DNA of 64,000 nucleotides from Phocaeicola salanitronis DSM 18170. GTDB taxonomy: Bacteria; Bacteroidota; Bacteroidia; Bacteroidales; Bacteroidaceae. The stretch spans positions 1,364,001-1,428,000 of the forward strand of contig NC_015164.1 of NCBI RefSeq assembly GCF_000190575.1, given 5' to 3'. The notes beneath the pieces are model-generated. The model was not told the origin of the DNA. It was given only the letters and a program-made list of their open reading frames with translations, and searched no databases. Both the position numbers and the translations under genes were made by a program. Below, in pieces: positions 18,145-26,718 of the stretch; position 1 is the first letter of the stretch, and every line of letters begins with the position of its first letter.

Positions 18145-18163
18145 GTTTCAGCGGAGAGACAGG
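18145..18163. repeat. island att site, right direct repeat
   Basis: GTTTCAGCGGAGAGACAGG overlaps the 3' acceptor end of tRNA-Ser and matches 11917-11935 exactly. Integration rebuilds the tRNA 3' end, so the tRNA stays intact. Confidence 0.75.
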
Positions 18164-18236
18164 GATTCGAACCCCGGGTACCTCGCGGTACAACGGTTTT
18201 CAAGACCGCCGCAATCGACCACTCTGCCACCTCTCC
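18152..18236 (-). tRNA. tRNA-Ser(UGA)
   Basis: 85 nt. The acceptor 5' strand GGAGAGG pairs with TCTCTCC before discriminator G. The anticodon loop CTTGAAA gives anticodon UGA. A class II variable arm (GTTGTACCGCGAGGTACC region) and T-loop GTTCGAATCCC are visible. CCA is not encoded. It serves as the attachment site of the island to its left. Confidence 0.95.
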
Positions 18237-18275
18237 AAAACGCTTTTCGCGATGTGCTTCCTTTCAAAAGCGCTG

Positions 18276-18306
18276 CAAAGGTACGGATTATTTTCAATTT
18301 GGCAAA
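18276..18306 (-). promoter_or_regulatory. tRNA-Ser promoter
   Basis: Read leftward: TTTG (18303-18306), 19-bp spacer, TACCTTTG (18276-18283), an almost ideal Bacteroides promoter 40 bp upstream of the tRNA. Confidence 0.8.
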
Positions 18307-18321
18307 TATTTCATCACTTTT

Positions 18322-18353
18322 TTTGATTGTTTTTTCGCATTGTCGTAACTTTG
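18322..18353 (+). promoter_or_regulatory. mutS2 promoter
   Basis: TTTG (18322-18325), 20-bp spacer, TAACTTTG (18346-18353), 40 bp before the mutS2 start and divergent from the tRNA promoter. Confidence 0.75.
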
Positions 18354-18393
18354 CCGACGATAACCAAATTGTTAGAACAGACATTAACAAGGC

Positions 18394-20889
18394 ATGATAT
18401 ATCCACAAAACTTTGAACAGAAAATAGGGTTCGACCAAATCAGGAACCTTATAAAAGCCAAGTGCCTGAGCACATTGGGCGAAGAAAAAACAGACGGAAT
18501 GGCTTTCTCCAGCGACTACGAAGAAATCAACTGCCGGCTGGAGGAAGTAGTGGAATTCGTCCGCATTCTGGAAGAGGAAGACGAATTTCCCAGCCAATAC
18601 TTTTTCGATGTGCGCCCTTCGTTGAAACGCATCCGGGTGGAAGGACTGTATCTGGACGAACAGGAACTGTTCGATCTGCGCCGCTCGCTGGAAACAATAC
18701 GCGACATCGTGGGTTTTCTGCAAAAAGAGGACGAGGAAGACGAAGATTCGCACTCACCCTACCCTGCCCTACACGCCCTGGCTGCCGATATTCTGGTATT
18801 TCCACAGCTCATAGCACGCATCAACAACATTCTTGACAAGTTCGGCAAGATAAAAGACAATGCCTCTGCCGAGCTCTTGCGTATCCGGCGCGAACTGGCT
18901 GACACGACAGGCAGCATCTCGCGCAGCCTGAACAGCATCTTGCGCAGTGCACAGGCAGAAGGTTTCGTGGAAAAAGACGTGACGCCGACTATGCGCGACG
19001 GACGGTTGGTCATTCCTGTGGCTCCGGGCATGAAGCGCAAGATACGAGGCATCGTACACGATGAATCGGCTACAGGCAAGACCGTTTTCATTGAACCGGC
19101 AGAAGTGGTAGAAGCCAATAACCGCATCCGGGAACTGGAAGGTGAAGAGCGACGGGAAATTATCCGCATACTGACCGAATTTTCGGCAACTATCCGCCCG
19201 CAAGTACCCGCCATCCTGCAATCATACGAATTCCTGGCACTTATCGACTTTATCCGTGCCAAAGCCCTTTTCTGTATGGATATCAAAGCAGTAAAGCCCG
19301 CCTTCGAAGAACAACAAATCATCGACTGGATAGAAGCCGTACACCCATTGCTCCAGAAATCGCTGGCGAAACACAATAAGAAGGTAGTGCCGCTGGACAT
19401 TGAACTGACCAGCCGCCAACGCATCCTGCTGATATCAGGACCCAATGCCGGAGGCAAATCGGTATGTCTGAAAACCGTAGGACTGCTGCAATACATGCTC
19501 CAATGTGGCTTGTTGATACCGCTGAACGAACGGAGCCATGCGGGCATCTTCGAAAACATCTTTATCGACATCGGCGACGAACAAAGCATCGAAGACGACC
19601 TGAGCACCTATTCTTCACACCTTACCAATATGAAGAATATGATGAAATATTGCAACGGCAAGAGCCTTATCCTGATAGACGAGTTCGGCGGAGGTACGGA
19701 GCCGCAAATCGGAGGCGCCATTGCCGAAGCGGTACTGAAACGGTTTAACCAGAAACAGACATTCGGGGTCATCACCACCCATTACCAGAACCTGAAGCAC
19801 TTTGCCGAAGACCACGAAGGCGTAATCAATGGAGCCATGCTCTACGACCGCCACGAGATGCGCGCACTCTTCCAGTTGCAGATAGGAAATCCCGGAAGCT
19901 CGTTCGCCGTAGAGATAGCCCGTAAAATCGGATTGCCCGAAGAGGTGATAGCCGATGCCTCGGAAATTGTGGGCAGCGAATACATTCAAAGCGACAAATA
20001 CCTGCAAGACATCGTGCGCGACAAACGCTACTGGGAAACCAAGCGGCAAAACATCCGCAAGAAAGAAAAGCAGATGGAAGACACCATTGCCCGCTACCAG
20101 CAAGAGATAGAAGAACTGGAGCGCAAACGGAAGGAAATCCTGCAAAAAGCCAAGGAGGATGCCGAACACCTGCTCCAGGAATCGAACGCCAAGATAGAGA
20201 ACACTATCCGCACCATCAAGGAAGCACAAGCGGAAAAAGAACGCACACGCACGGCACGCCAGGAACTTGCCGATTTCAAGCAAGAAGTGGAGACCATTGA
20301 CACCGCAGCCCTCGAAGAACAAATAGCCCGCAAAATGGAACGCCTGCGCGAAAAGCAGAAACGCAAAGAAGAACGGAAGAACAAAAAAGCCGAAACTGCC
20401 CCCATGCAGCCGAAAGCAAAGCCCATCTGCACGGGAGACTATGTGCGCATCAAAGGTCAGACAAGTGTAGGACAGGTGTTGGAACTAAACGGACAGAACG
20501 CCGTGGTGATGTTCGGACTGATGAAGACCAATGTCAAGACCGAACGGCTGGAACACGCCGACCCACCCAAGACTTCGAACGTGATGGCAAAAGCCACCTT
20601 CGTAAGCAGCGAGACGCAAGAACAGATGTACCAGAAGAAACTGAACTTCAAGCAAGACATCGACGTACGGGGCATGCGCGGCGATGAAGCCATACAGGCG
20701 GTCACCTATTTCATCGATGATGCCATTCAAGTAGGCGTAAGCCGTGTCCGCATCCTGCATGGAACAGGCTCGGGCATCCTGCGCACACTGATACGCCAAT
20801 ACCTTGCCACCGTACCCGGCGTAGCGCATTTCCAAGACGAGCACGTACAGTTCGGCGGGGCGGGAATCACGGTGGTAGATTTGAAATGA
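18394..20889 (+). CDS. mutS2: MutS2 ATPase/Smr endonuclease
   Basis: 831 residues, full length. The MutS-type ATPase has Walker A GPNAGGKS (about 350), Walker B LILIDEFGGGTEP and the SSFAVEIARKIGLP segment. A long charged coiled coil follows (about 520-670), then the C-terminal Smr domain with DVRGMRGDEAIQAV and VRILHGTGSGILRTLIRQYL. There is no mismatch-recognition domain I. MutS2 acts on branched DNA and, in some bacteria, on collided ribosomes. The gene has its own promoter and a CACAGAG hairpin after its stop. Confidence 0.95.
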   Translation: MIYPQNFEQKIGFDQIRNLIKAKCLSTLGEEKTDGMAFSSDYEEINCRLEEVVEFVRILEEEDEFPSQYFFDVRPSLKRIRVEGLYLDEQELFDLRRSLETIRDIVGFLQKEDEEDEDSHSPYPALHALAADILVFPQLIARINNILDKFGKIKDNASAELLRIRRELADTTGSISRSLNSILRSAQAEGFVEKDVTPTMRDGRLVIPVAPGMKRKIRGIVHDESATGKTVFIEPAEVVEANNRIRELEGEERREIIRILTEFSATIRPQVPAILQSYEFLALIDFIRAKALFCMDIKAVKPAFEEQQIIDWIEAVHPLLQKSLAKHNKKVVPLDIELTSRQRILLISGPNAGGKSVCLKTVGLLQYMLQCGLLIPLNERSHAGIFENIFIDIGDEQSIEDDLSTYSSHLTNMKNMMKYCNGKSLILIDEFGGGTEPQIGGAIAEAVLKRFNQKQTFGVITTHYQNLKHFAEDHEGVINGAMLYDRHEMRALFQLQIGNPGSSFAVEIARKIGLPEEVIADASEIVGSEYIQSDKYLQDIVRDKRYWETKRQNIRKKEKQMEDTIARYQQEIEELERKRKEILQKAKEDAEHLLQESNAKIENTIRTIKEAQAEKERTRTARQELADFKQEVETIDTAALEEQIARKMERLREKQKRKEERKNKKAETAPMQPKAKPICTGDYVRIKGQTSVGQVLELNGQNAVVMFGLMKTNVKTERLEHADPPKTSNVMAKATFVSSETQEQMYQKKLNFKQDIDVRGMRGDEAIQAVTYFIDDAIQVGVSRVRILHGTGSGILRTLIRQYLATVPGVAHFQDEHVQFGGAGITVVDLK

Positions 20890-20915
20890 CTCACATTATA
20901 TATAATGAACCATTC

Positions 20916-20988
20916 ACCACAGAGAACACAGAGGGACACAGCGTTTTTTATTTTTATCTCCTCTGTGATACTCTGTGTCATCTGTGGT
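20916..20988. repeat. CACAGAG-type hairpin repeat
   Basis: ACCACAGAGAACACAGAGGG on the left pairs with the inverse arm ending CTGTGTCATCTGTGGT across a T-rich loop. It lies between convergent-free neighbours mutS2 and sdaA, so a terminator-like role is possible. Same word family as 30476-30600 and 53685-53759. Confidence 0.7.
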
Positions 20989-21023
20989 AAAAGATTAACC
21001 ATTTCACATACATACTTAAAAAG

Positions 21024-22241
21024 ATGAAATCAATCAGAGAATTATACCGGATAGGCACAGGACCCTCTAGCAGCCACACCATGGGACCGCGGAAGGCAGC
21101 CGAACAATTCCTTGCCCGCCATCCCGAAGCAAAATCCTTCGAAGTGACGCTTTACGGAAGCCTTGCCGCTACAGGCAAGGGACACATGACCGATGTGGCC
21201 ATCTTAGACGTACTCCAACCACACGCACCGGTCGAAATCGTATGGAAACCGCATGTGTTCTTTCCCTTCCACCCCAATGGAATGACTTTCAAGGCTTTCG
21301 ATGGAAACGGAAAGAAAACCGATGAGTGGACCGTGTTCAGCATCGGAGGAGGGGCACTTGCTGAAGAAGGGCATCCGCAAGGTAGCACTCCTGACATCTA
21401 TGAAATGAACACGATGAGCCGGATACTCTACTGGTGCGAACACACCGGACGCAGCTACTGGGAATATGTAGAACAATGCGAAGGTAAAGAGATATGGGAC
21501 TACCTCGCCGAAGTATGGGAAACAATGAAGGCAGCCATCCTGCGTGGATTGGATGCTGAAGGCGTATTGCCTGGACCGCTCAACCTGCGCCGGAAAGCAT
21601 CGGCATACTACATCAAGGCAAAGGGATTCAAAGACTCGCTCCGCTCACGCGGACTGGTGTTTGCGTACGCCCTTGCCGTAAGCGAGGAAAACGCTTCGGG
21701 CGGAAAAATCGTAACTGCCCCCACGTGTGGAGCCTGTGGCGTGGTGCCTGCCGTGCTCTATCATTTACAGAAAACCCGGGAGTTCAGCGATGCCCGCATC
21801 CTGCGTGCCCTTGCCACCGCAGGACTGGTAGGAAATATCGTCAAACACAACGCCTCGATATCGGGAGCCGAAGCCGGATGCCAGGCAGAAGTAGGCGTGG
21901 CATGCTCGATGGCGGCTGCAGCGGCAAGCCAACTCTTCGGTGGAAGTCCCGCACAGATAGAATATGCTGCCGAGATGGGGCTGGAACACCACTTGGGCAT
22001 GACGTGCGACCCTGTGTGCGGACTGGTGCAAATTCCCTGCATCGAACGAAACGCCTACGCCGCTGCCCGTGCCCTTGACGCCAATACCTACTCTGCGTTC
22101 ACCGACGGACACCACCGCGTATCGTTCGACCGTGTGGTAGAAGTAATGAAAGAAACCGGACACGACCTCCCCTCACTCTACAAAGAAACCAGCGAGGGTG
22201 GGCTTGCCAAAGACTATCACCCGATGGCAATTGACAATTGA
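21024..22241 (+). CDS. sdaA: L-serine ammonia-lyase, iron-sulfur type
   Basis: 405 residues, the single-chain form in which beta and alpha domains are fused. It begins MKSIRELYRIGTGPSSSHTM, the conserved substrate/cluster-domain opening. The alpha domain has the cysteines of the oxygen-sensitive 4Fe-4S cluster in TAPTCGACGVVPA and MTCDPVCGLVQIPC. It deaminates serine to pyruvate and ammonia in the cytoplasm. It is likely a single-gene transcript; the next gene has its own promoter. Assignment is firm. Confidence 0.95.
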   Translation: MKSIRELYRIGTGPSSSHTMGPRKAAEQFLARHPEAKSFEVTLYGSLAATGKGHMTDVAILDVLQPHAPVEIVWKPHVFFPFHPNGMTFKAFDGNGKKTDEWTVFSIGGGALAEEGHPQGSTPDIYEMNTMSRILYWCEHTGRSYWEYVEQCEGKEIWDYLAEVWETMKAAILRGLDAEGVLPGPLNLRRKASAYYIKAKGFKDSLRSRGLVFAYALAVSEENASGGKIVTAPTCGACGVVPAVLYHLQKTREFSDARILRALATAGLVGNIVKHNASISGAEAGCQAEVGVACSMAAAAASQLFGGSPAQIEYAAEMGLEHHLGMTCDPVCGLVQIPCIERNAYAAARALDANTYSAFTDGHHRVSFDRVVEVMKETGHDLPSLYKETSEGGLAKDYHPMAIDN

Positions 22242-22283
22242 CAATTGTCCATTGAAAAAAGTGGATAATCCGCCAAATTCACG

Positions 22284-22291
22284 TACCTTTG
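22284..22291 (+). promoter_or_regulatory. -7 box of the HAD phosphatase gene
   Basis: TACCTTTG, about 35 bp before the ATG at 22326. An imperfect TTG-containing -33 lies near 22251. Confidence 0.6.
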
Positions 22292-22325
22292 CGGCATTAT
22301 TCACCAAAAACATGTATTGAAACAA

Positions 22326-22964
22326 ATGAAAACATACCGGACTTATCTTTTCGATTTCGACTATACATTGGCAGATTCGTCGAAAGGCATCGTGATGTGT
22401 TACCGCAACGTGCTCGAACGCCATCATCATACCGGCATCAGCGATGAAGCCATCAAGCGGACCATTGGCAAAACGCTGGTGGAATCGTTCTCCCTCCTCA
22501 GCGGAATCACCGATGCCGATACCCTGGAAGCCTACCGGAAGGAATACGTAAAGGAAGCGGACAAGTATATGACGGCAAACACCCGCCTCTTCCCCGAAAC
22601 CTCACACGTGCTGACAACGCTGAAAGCACGCGGAGCGAAACTGGGCATCATCTCCACCAAATACCGTTACCGCATCATGGAACTGTTGGGACATGCGCTT
22701 CCCGAAAGCACGGTCGACCTCATCGTAGGTGGAGAAGACGTGCAGACTCCTAAGCCTTCGCCCGAAGGCGTATTCATCGCCCTCGAAAAGCTACAAACAG
22801 AAAAAACGGATGTCCTGTACGTAGGCGACAGCACTGTAGATGCCGAAACTGCCCGGGCGGCAGGAATAGACTTTGCAGGCGTGCTTCACGGAACAACCAC
22901 CCGGGAAGAGCTTGCCGCCTATCCGCATACCGGCATCTTAAATGACTTATCGGAATTGCTTTAG
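22326..22964 (+). CDS. HAD-family phosphatase, phosphoglycolate phosphatase-like
   Basis: 212 residues from the ATG at 22326. HAD motif I is FDFDYTLADSS (nucleophile and general acid aspartates), motif II is GIISTKYRYR, and motif IV is LYVGDSTVDAETARAAG. A helical cap lies between motifs I and II, as in the Gph/YjjG group. It probably dephosphorylates small phosphorylated metabolites such as 2-phosphoglycolate; the substrate is not fixed by sequence. The TAG stop is contributed by the first bases of the MITE-B inserted directly behind the gene. Confidence 0.85.
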   Translation: MKTYRTYLFDFDYTLADSSKGIVMCYRNVLERHHHTGISDEAIKRTIGKTLVESFSLLSGITDADTLEAYRKEYVKEADKYMTANTRLFPETSHVLTTLKARGAKLGIISTKYRYRIMELLGHALPESTVDLIVGGEDVQTPKPSPEGVFIALEKLQTEKTDVLYVGDSTVDAETARAAGIDFAGVLHGTTTREELAAYPHTGILNDLSELL

Positions 22965-23140
22965 AGCCTGTTTAAATTTTCCAATAAAATAATATTCTAT
23001 CAGGTTCTTTTGCGTTTGTTTCCGGTCTGTTTTCCCGGTTTTATTCGTCAGATAGCCCGCTATCCTCCTCATAAAATCAGAAAAACATCCTTGAAAACAA
23101 TTCGCAAAATTAACCTGAGCAAAATTTAAACAGACTCTTA
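22962..23140. mobile_element. MITE-B copy 1
   Basis: 179 bp with inverted ends (AGAGCCTGTTTAAATTTT at the left, inverse of AAGAGTCTGTTTAAATTTT at the right). A near-identical copy is at 28213-28391. Both begin exactly at the stop codon of the gene upstream. The inner frame reads MRRIAGYLTNKTGK, related to MITE-A, but is too short to be a transposase. Confidence 0.8.
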
Positions 23141-23334
23141 GAAGCTGTTTTGAATTTATCGTGCGATGATTTGGGATGAGTTTTTGAGGCATTTTCGCTT
23201 CTGTGATGAGGAAGATAGCGGGCTATCTGACGAAGAACAGGAGCGGAAAGGACCAAAAAATCGCCCAAAGCACACACGAAAACGAACACATCAAGCCAAG
23301 AAAAACTTTTTGGAGAAATTCAAAACAGCTTCTT
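23138..23334. mobile_element. MITE-A copy 1
   Basis: About 197 bp with inverted ends AAGCTGTTTTGAATTT and AAATTCAAAACAGCTT. It abuts MITE-B with the TTA junction shared. Its interior carries ATGAGGAAGATAGCGGGCTA, also present (one or two changes) inverted in MITE-B. A nearly identical copy lies at 41960-42156, a truncated end at 1398. Confidence 0.8.
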
Positions 23335-23357
23335 AGAAAATATTTTAGCATAAACAG

Positions 23358-23388
23358 TTGGTTATATGAACGGAAAGCTGTATCTTTG
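23358..23388 (+). promoter_or_regulatory. rplU-rpmA promoter
   Basis: TTGG (23358-23361), 19-bp spacer, TATCTTTG (23381-23388). The leader to the ATG is about 75 nt and contains a hairpin (GTGACCC with GGGTTCAC, about 23418-23440), which could serve in ribosomal-protein feedback. Confidence 0.65.
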
Positions 23389-23472
23389 CAGCCGATTTAG
23401 TCCGTGGAGGTAGACAAGTGACCCGAGAGAAGGGTTCACCTTGCGGAGAAAACCCGTTTAATATTAAATAAA

Positions 23473-23790
23473 ATGTACGTAATTGTAGAAATTAACGGTC
23501 AACAGTTCAAGGCTGAAGAAGGCAAGAAATTGTTCGTTCAGCACATTCAGAACGCAGAAGGCGGCGCAACTGTTGAATTTGAGAAAGTCTTGTTGGTAGA
23601 CAACAACGGTACTGTAACAGTAGGCGCTCCTACCGTAGAAGGAGCCAAAGTGGTTTGCGAAGTAGTTTCTCCGCTGGTAAAAGGCAAGAAAGTATTGGTA
23701 TTCCACAAGAAGAGAAGAAAAGGTTATAAGAAACTGAACGGTCACCGTCAACAGTTTACTGAATTGACCATCAAACAAGTTATTGCTTAA
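23473..23790 (+). CDS. rplU: ribosomal protein bL21
   Basis: 105 residues. It begins [20 protein letters not shown] and has the conserved [20 protein letters not shown] segment that binds 23S rRNA. bL21 is a large-subunit protein. It is followed after 21 bp by rpmA, the universal order, and both share the promoter at 23358-23388. Length and sequence are normal. Confidence 0.98.
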   Translation: MYVIVEINGQQFKAEEGKKLFVQHIQNAEGGATVEFEKVLLVDNNGTVTVGAPTVEGAKVVCEVVSPLVKGKKVLVFHKKRRKGYKKLNGHRQQFTELTIKQVIA

Positions 23791-23811
23791 TCATTAAAAA
23801 CGTAGAAGAAA

Positions 23812-24084
23812 ATGGCACATAAAAAAGGTGTAGGTAGTTCGAAGAACGGCCGTGAATCGGAAAGTAAGAGATTAGGCGTAAAGATATTCGGCGGTGCAGC
23901 TTGCAAGGCTGGCAACATCATTGTTCGTCAAAGAGGTACAGTTCATAACCCGGGCGAAAATGTAGGTATGGGAAAAGACCATACACTTTACGCATTGGTA
24001 GACGGAACTGTATGTTTTAAGAAGAAACGTGAAAACAAGAGCTATGTTTCAGTAATTCCCGCTAAGGCTGAAGCTGAAGCATAA
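23812..24084 (+). CDS. rpmA: ribosomal protein bL27
   Basis: 90 residues beginning [20 protein letters not shown], with [19 protein letters not shown] further on. The N-terminal tail of bL27 reaches toward the peptidyl transferase centre. There is no extra N-terminal propeptide of the Firmicutes type. A strong terminator follows 20 bp after the stop, closing the two-gene operon. Confidence 0.98.
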   Translation: MAHKKGVGSSKNGRESESKRLGVKIFGGAACKAGNIIVRQRGTVHNPGENVGMGKDHTLYALVDGTVCFKKKRENKSYVSVIPAKAEAEA

Positions 24085-24103
24085 ATCTTACAAAAAAGGC
24101 AAT

Positions 24104-24135
24104 AAAAAAAGGAGGCTTGAAAGTCTCCTTTTTTT
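24104..24135 (+). terminator. rplU-rpmA terminator
   Basis: An 11-bp stem AAAAAAAGGAG with its inverse CTCCTTTTTTT and a 10-nt loop: a classical intrinsic terminator able to work in both directions. A short inverted repeat of ATGTGCTAAT words follows up to the convergent DUF5606 gene. Confidence 0.9.
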
Positions 24136-24235
24136 ATTGTAGCAATGCGCCAATGTGCTAATAAACAATGTGAGAATGTGCCCATAACAAAAGAGCCTAT
24201 TCATTAGCACATTGTTCATTAGCACATTTTGTACA

Positions 24236-24664
24236 TTATTCCGCAGCGGTCTCCACGGTTTCCATCTGAACACCTTCTACAAAGTCAGTTTCTCCGCTTG
24301 CAACAAGCAGGTTATACCATTGAATCAGTTTCCGGATGTCACTGGTATGGACACGGTCGCGGTCATACTGGGGCAATACTTCTGCCATAAAATCGTGCAA
24401 CTCTGCAGCAGAAGCTTTTTTATAGTCCAGCTGTACCTCTGCAGCGTTTTCCTTTTGCTTTATAGATTCGAGCACTGTTGCCAACGGAACATCGTTTGCA
24501 TCGGTATACATGGCAATATCACCCAATGAAATTACTTTATCACTCGCATAAACCGGCAATCTTTTCTTATCAGCCAAATTTTCAACAATCAACATATTTT
24601 TAGCCTGAGAAATCAGTTTATACAATCCCGGCTTGCCCGAGATAGCCAAAATAGTCTTCAACAT
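24236..24664 (-). CDS. DUF5606-type conserved protein
   Basis: 142 residues, beginning MLKTILAISGKPGLYKLISQ, then LPVYASDKVISLGDIAMYTD; this pattern is the conserved Bacteroidetes DUF5606 family. No enzyme motif, signal or membrane segment is visible, and the C-terminal half looks helical (FMAEVLPQYDRDRVHTSDIR). It lies upstream-oriented in the same direction as coaE-nusB but 65 bp beyond coaE, so it may be the tail of that transcript. Function unknown. Confidence 0.8.
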   Translation of the reverse strand: MLKTILAISGKPGLYKLISQAKNMLIVENLADKKRLPVYASDKVISLGDIAMYTDANDVPLATVLESIKQKENAAEVQLDYKKASAAELHDFMAEVLPQYDRDRVHTSDIRKLIQWYNLLVASGETDFVEGVQMETVETAAE

Positions 24665-24729
24665 ACAATTTTACAAGTTTAGTTATTTAATGAAACAAAA
24701 TTACAACTCACATCCGACATATACAAACT

Positions 24730-25329
24730 TTAGTCCTTCGCTTTTTCCATTTTGCCTAAAATTTGCAGCAAACCGTCTATCTGCACCTCCAACGGCTTGC
24801 TTCCGTCGTTTAGTATCACAAAATCCGAACGCCTGCATTTCTCTTCATCGTCCAGCTGGGCTTCCATGCGCTTACGCACTTGCGCTTCCGCCATGCCGTC
24901 GCGCTCCCGAACCCGGCATATCCGCATTTCTACAGGGGCATATACCGTCACGATAAAGTCGACCGTATCTTCGAAGCCCGCCTCGAACAGGATGGCACTC
25001 TCCAATGCGACATGCGGTGCATTCTGACACGACGTCCAACGGTTGAAGTCGGCTTTCACACGGGGATGGACAATTGCGTTAATCCGTCCGGCGTTCTGCG
25101 CGTTGGCAAACAAATAGGCAGACACCAACGGTTTATTCAATTCTCCATCTGCCGTATACACCTCCTCGCCCAACAAGTCTGTCAGTCCTTTCCGGATATC
25201 CGTATCGGTCCGCATCAGTCGCTTGGCTCCGGCATCCGAATCATACACGGGTATGCCCCGCGCCGCCAGCAGACGCAGCACGTATGACTTTCCGCTTCCA
25301 ATGCCTCCCGTCACACCGAACCTTACCAT
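24730..25329 (-). CDS. coaE: dephospho-CoA kinase
   Basis: 199 residues. It begins MVRFGVTGGIGSGKSYVLRL with the P-loop GGIGSGKS; VYDSDAGAKRL holds the conserved DxD-like segment, and HPRVKADF and ALESAILFEAGF follow, as in CoaE. It phosphorylates dephospho-CoA with ATP, the last step of CoA synthesis. Its start overlaps the end of the YbbR-like gene by 7 bp, indicating translational coupling. Confidence 0.95.
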   Translation of the reverse strand: MVRFGVTGGIGSGKSYVLRLLAARGIPVYDSDAGAKRLMRTDTDIRKGLTDLLGEEVYTADGELNKPLVSAYLFANAQNAGRINAIVHPRVKADFNRWTSCQNAPHVALESAILFEAGFEDTVDFIVTVYAPVEMRICRVRERDGMAEAQVRKRMEAQLDDEEKCRRSDFVILNDGSKPLEVQIDGLLQILGKMEKAKD

Positions 25330-26342
25330 ATACCCCCCTCCTCTGCCGTTTGTTCTATCAGATAATCGACAGATGCAGGCAAAATACGGACATGGCTCAC
25401 ATAGTCGGGGGCAGATTTCAAACTTAAAGGAAGCTTGTCGCTTTTCGCCTTCAATATGTCCTCATAGGTAACGCCAATAAAAAAGTCTTCCGAAGAGACA
25501 TCCTTAAAATGCATCAGCCCTACCTGAAACGTGACCTGCACTTTGGAAGGGAAGGTGCGAAGCACTTTGTCGGCCGGGAAGTTAATCCCTACAATCGGGA
25601 CTTCCACCGTCTTTTCCGAATACATATCCACACATACCAAAAGGTCGTTGTACGCCGGAACAAACTTCACTCCTTTCAGTTTCCGAAGCAGAACGCGGCG
25701 GTGCAAGGTGTCTGAGACATTCTCCAAATCCAACCTATCGGTATATGCAGCCGTCAGTGTGTCCAGCACTTCCTGAGGGGCGTATGCGATGACCGAATCG
25801 GGAGTAAAACCGACATGCGACACGTAATACTGAAGCCCTGCCCGGACTTCGCCATCCAGGCGCACCGGCACTTTCTTCGCTTTCCCCATGGTGTAAATGA
25901 AATCAAGCGTATCGGGGCGCACAGAAATCAGATGCGTGGAGACGTTCAGTTGCGCTGAAATCTTTTTCAGCAATTCCGCTGACGAGATATGCACGTGCGT
26001 GCCTCTGTCCCGATAGTCGTTGAAGTCGAAAGAAACAGGAAAAAACGTCCGCCCCAGCATATAATTGAGCAATACGGTTCCCCTGTCTTCCACCCGCACC
26101 CGCACTTCATGAGGCAATTCGGAAGTCAACACCGCCTCTTTCGGCACGTTCTTCAGCCGCAAAGGGACTTTAAACTCTGTCTGATAGACATTGTCTAAGG
26201 TCTGCAACATCCAAAACGCGAAAGAAACCAGCACAAAAAACAAGAAGACCAGACACTCTTTGCATTTATCACTCAGCAAAAACTTTCTGATCTTCCGTAT
26301 TCCAATTTGATAATATCGCACTATGTTCTTTACATCGAACAT
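25323..26342 (-). CDS. YbbR-like domain membrane-anchored protein
   Basis: 339 residues with one N-terminal membrane segment (CLVFLFFVLVSFAFWMLQTL, about 30-49) and an extracytoplasmic body of repeated beta-rich YbbR units (for example VPLRLKNVPKEAVLTSELP and VPVRLDGEVRAGLQYYVSHV). In Firmicutes YbbR/CdaR regulates the diadenylate cyclase CdaA. In Bacteroidetes the gene lies between yajC and coaE, as here, and its partner is not established. It is part of the nusB-yajC-ybbR-coaE transcript. Confidence 0.85.
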   Translation of the reverse strand: MFDVKNIVRYYQIGIRKIRKFLLSDKCKECLVFLFFVLVSFAFWMLQTLDNVYQTEFKVPLRLKNVPKEAVLTSELPHEVRVRVEDRGTVLLNYMLGRTFFPVSFDFNDYRDRGTHVHISSAELLKKISAQLNVSTHLISVRPDTLDFIYTMGKAKKVPVRLDGEVRAGLQYYVSHVGFTPDSVIAYAPQEVLDTLTAAYTDRLDLENVSDTLHRRVLLRKLKGVKFVPAYNDLLVCVDMYSEKTVEVPIVGINFPADKVLRTFPSKVQVTFQVGLMHFKDVSSEDFFIGVTYEDILKAKSDKLPLSLKSAPDYVSHVRILPASVDYLIEQTAEEGGIW

Positions 26343-26353
26343 CGATTATACCT

Positions 26354-26662
26354 TTACTTGTTTGCCTGCGCTTGCGCATCGGCGTAAATGGAATTCTTGT
26401 CTACCTTAATCTTTACACTTGGAGCAATTTCGACAATCACCGCATTATCTTCTATTTCCTTAATTTTTCCATAAATGCCGCCCGCCGTAATCACAGACTG
26501 ACCCACTTCCAGGTTCTTGCGGAAGTTCTGGATTTCCTTCTGTTTCTTGTTCTGCGGACGAATCATAAAGAAATACATGATAGCAAAAATCGCCACCATC
26601 ATAATCAGGAACGAATAATCGCCTCCTCCTTGCGCTTGCATAACTACAGTCAATAAATTCAT
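26354..26662 (-). CDS. yajC: Sec translocase accessory subunit YajC
   Basis: 102 residues with one N-terminal transmembrane helix (FLIMMVAIFAIMYFFMIRPQ) followed by NKKQKEIQNFRKNLEVGQSV and the conserved ITAGGIYGKI. YajC joins SecDF to the SecYEG translocon at the inner membrane. It lies 56 bp after nusB and 11 bp before the YbbR-like gene, all in one direction. Confidence 0.95.
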   Translation of the reverse strand: MNLLTVVMQAQGGGDYSFLIMMVAIFAIMYFFMIRPQNKKQKEIQNFRKNLEVGQSVITAGGIYGKIKEIEDNAVIVEIAPSVKIKVDKNSIYADAQAQANK

Positions 26663-26718
26663 AATAATCGTTTCTTTGTGAATTAATAAATTAGCCGCAC
26701 AAATATATCACTTTTCCG

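Noticed and set aside
23203..23400. 65-codon frame across MITE-A
   Set aside because: Repeat-derived; it continues into the rplU promoter.
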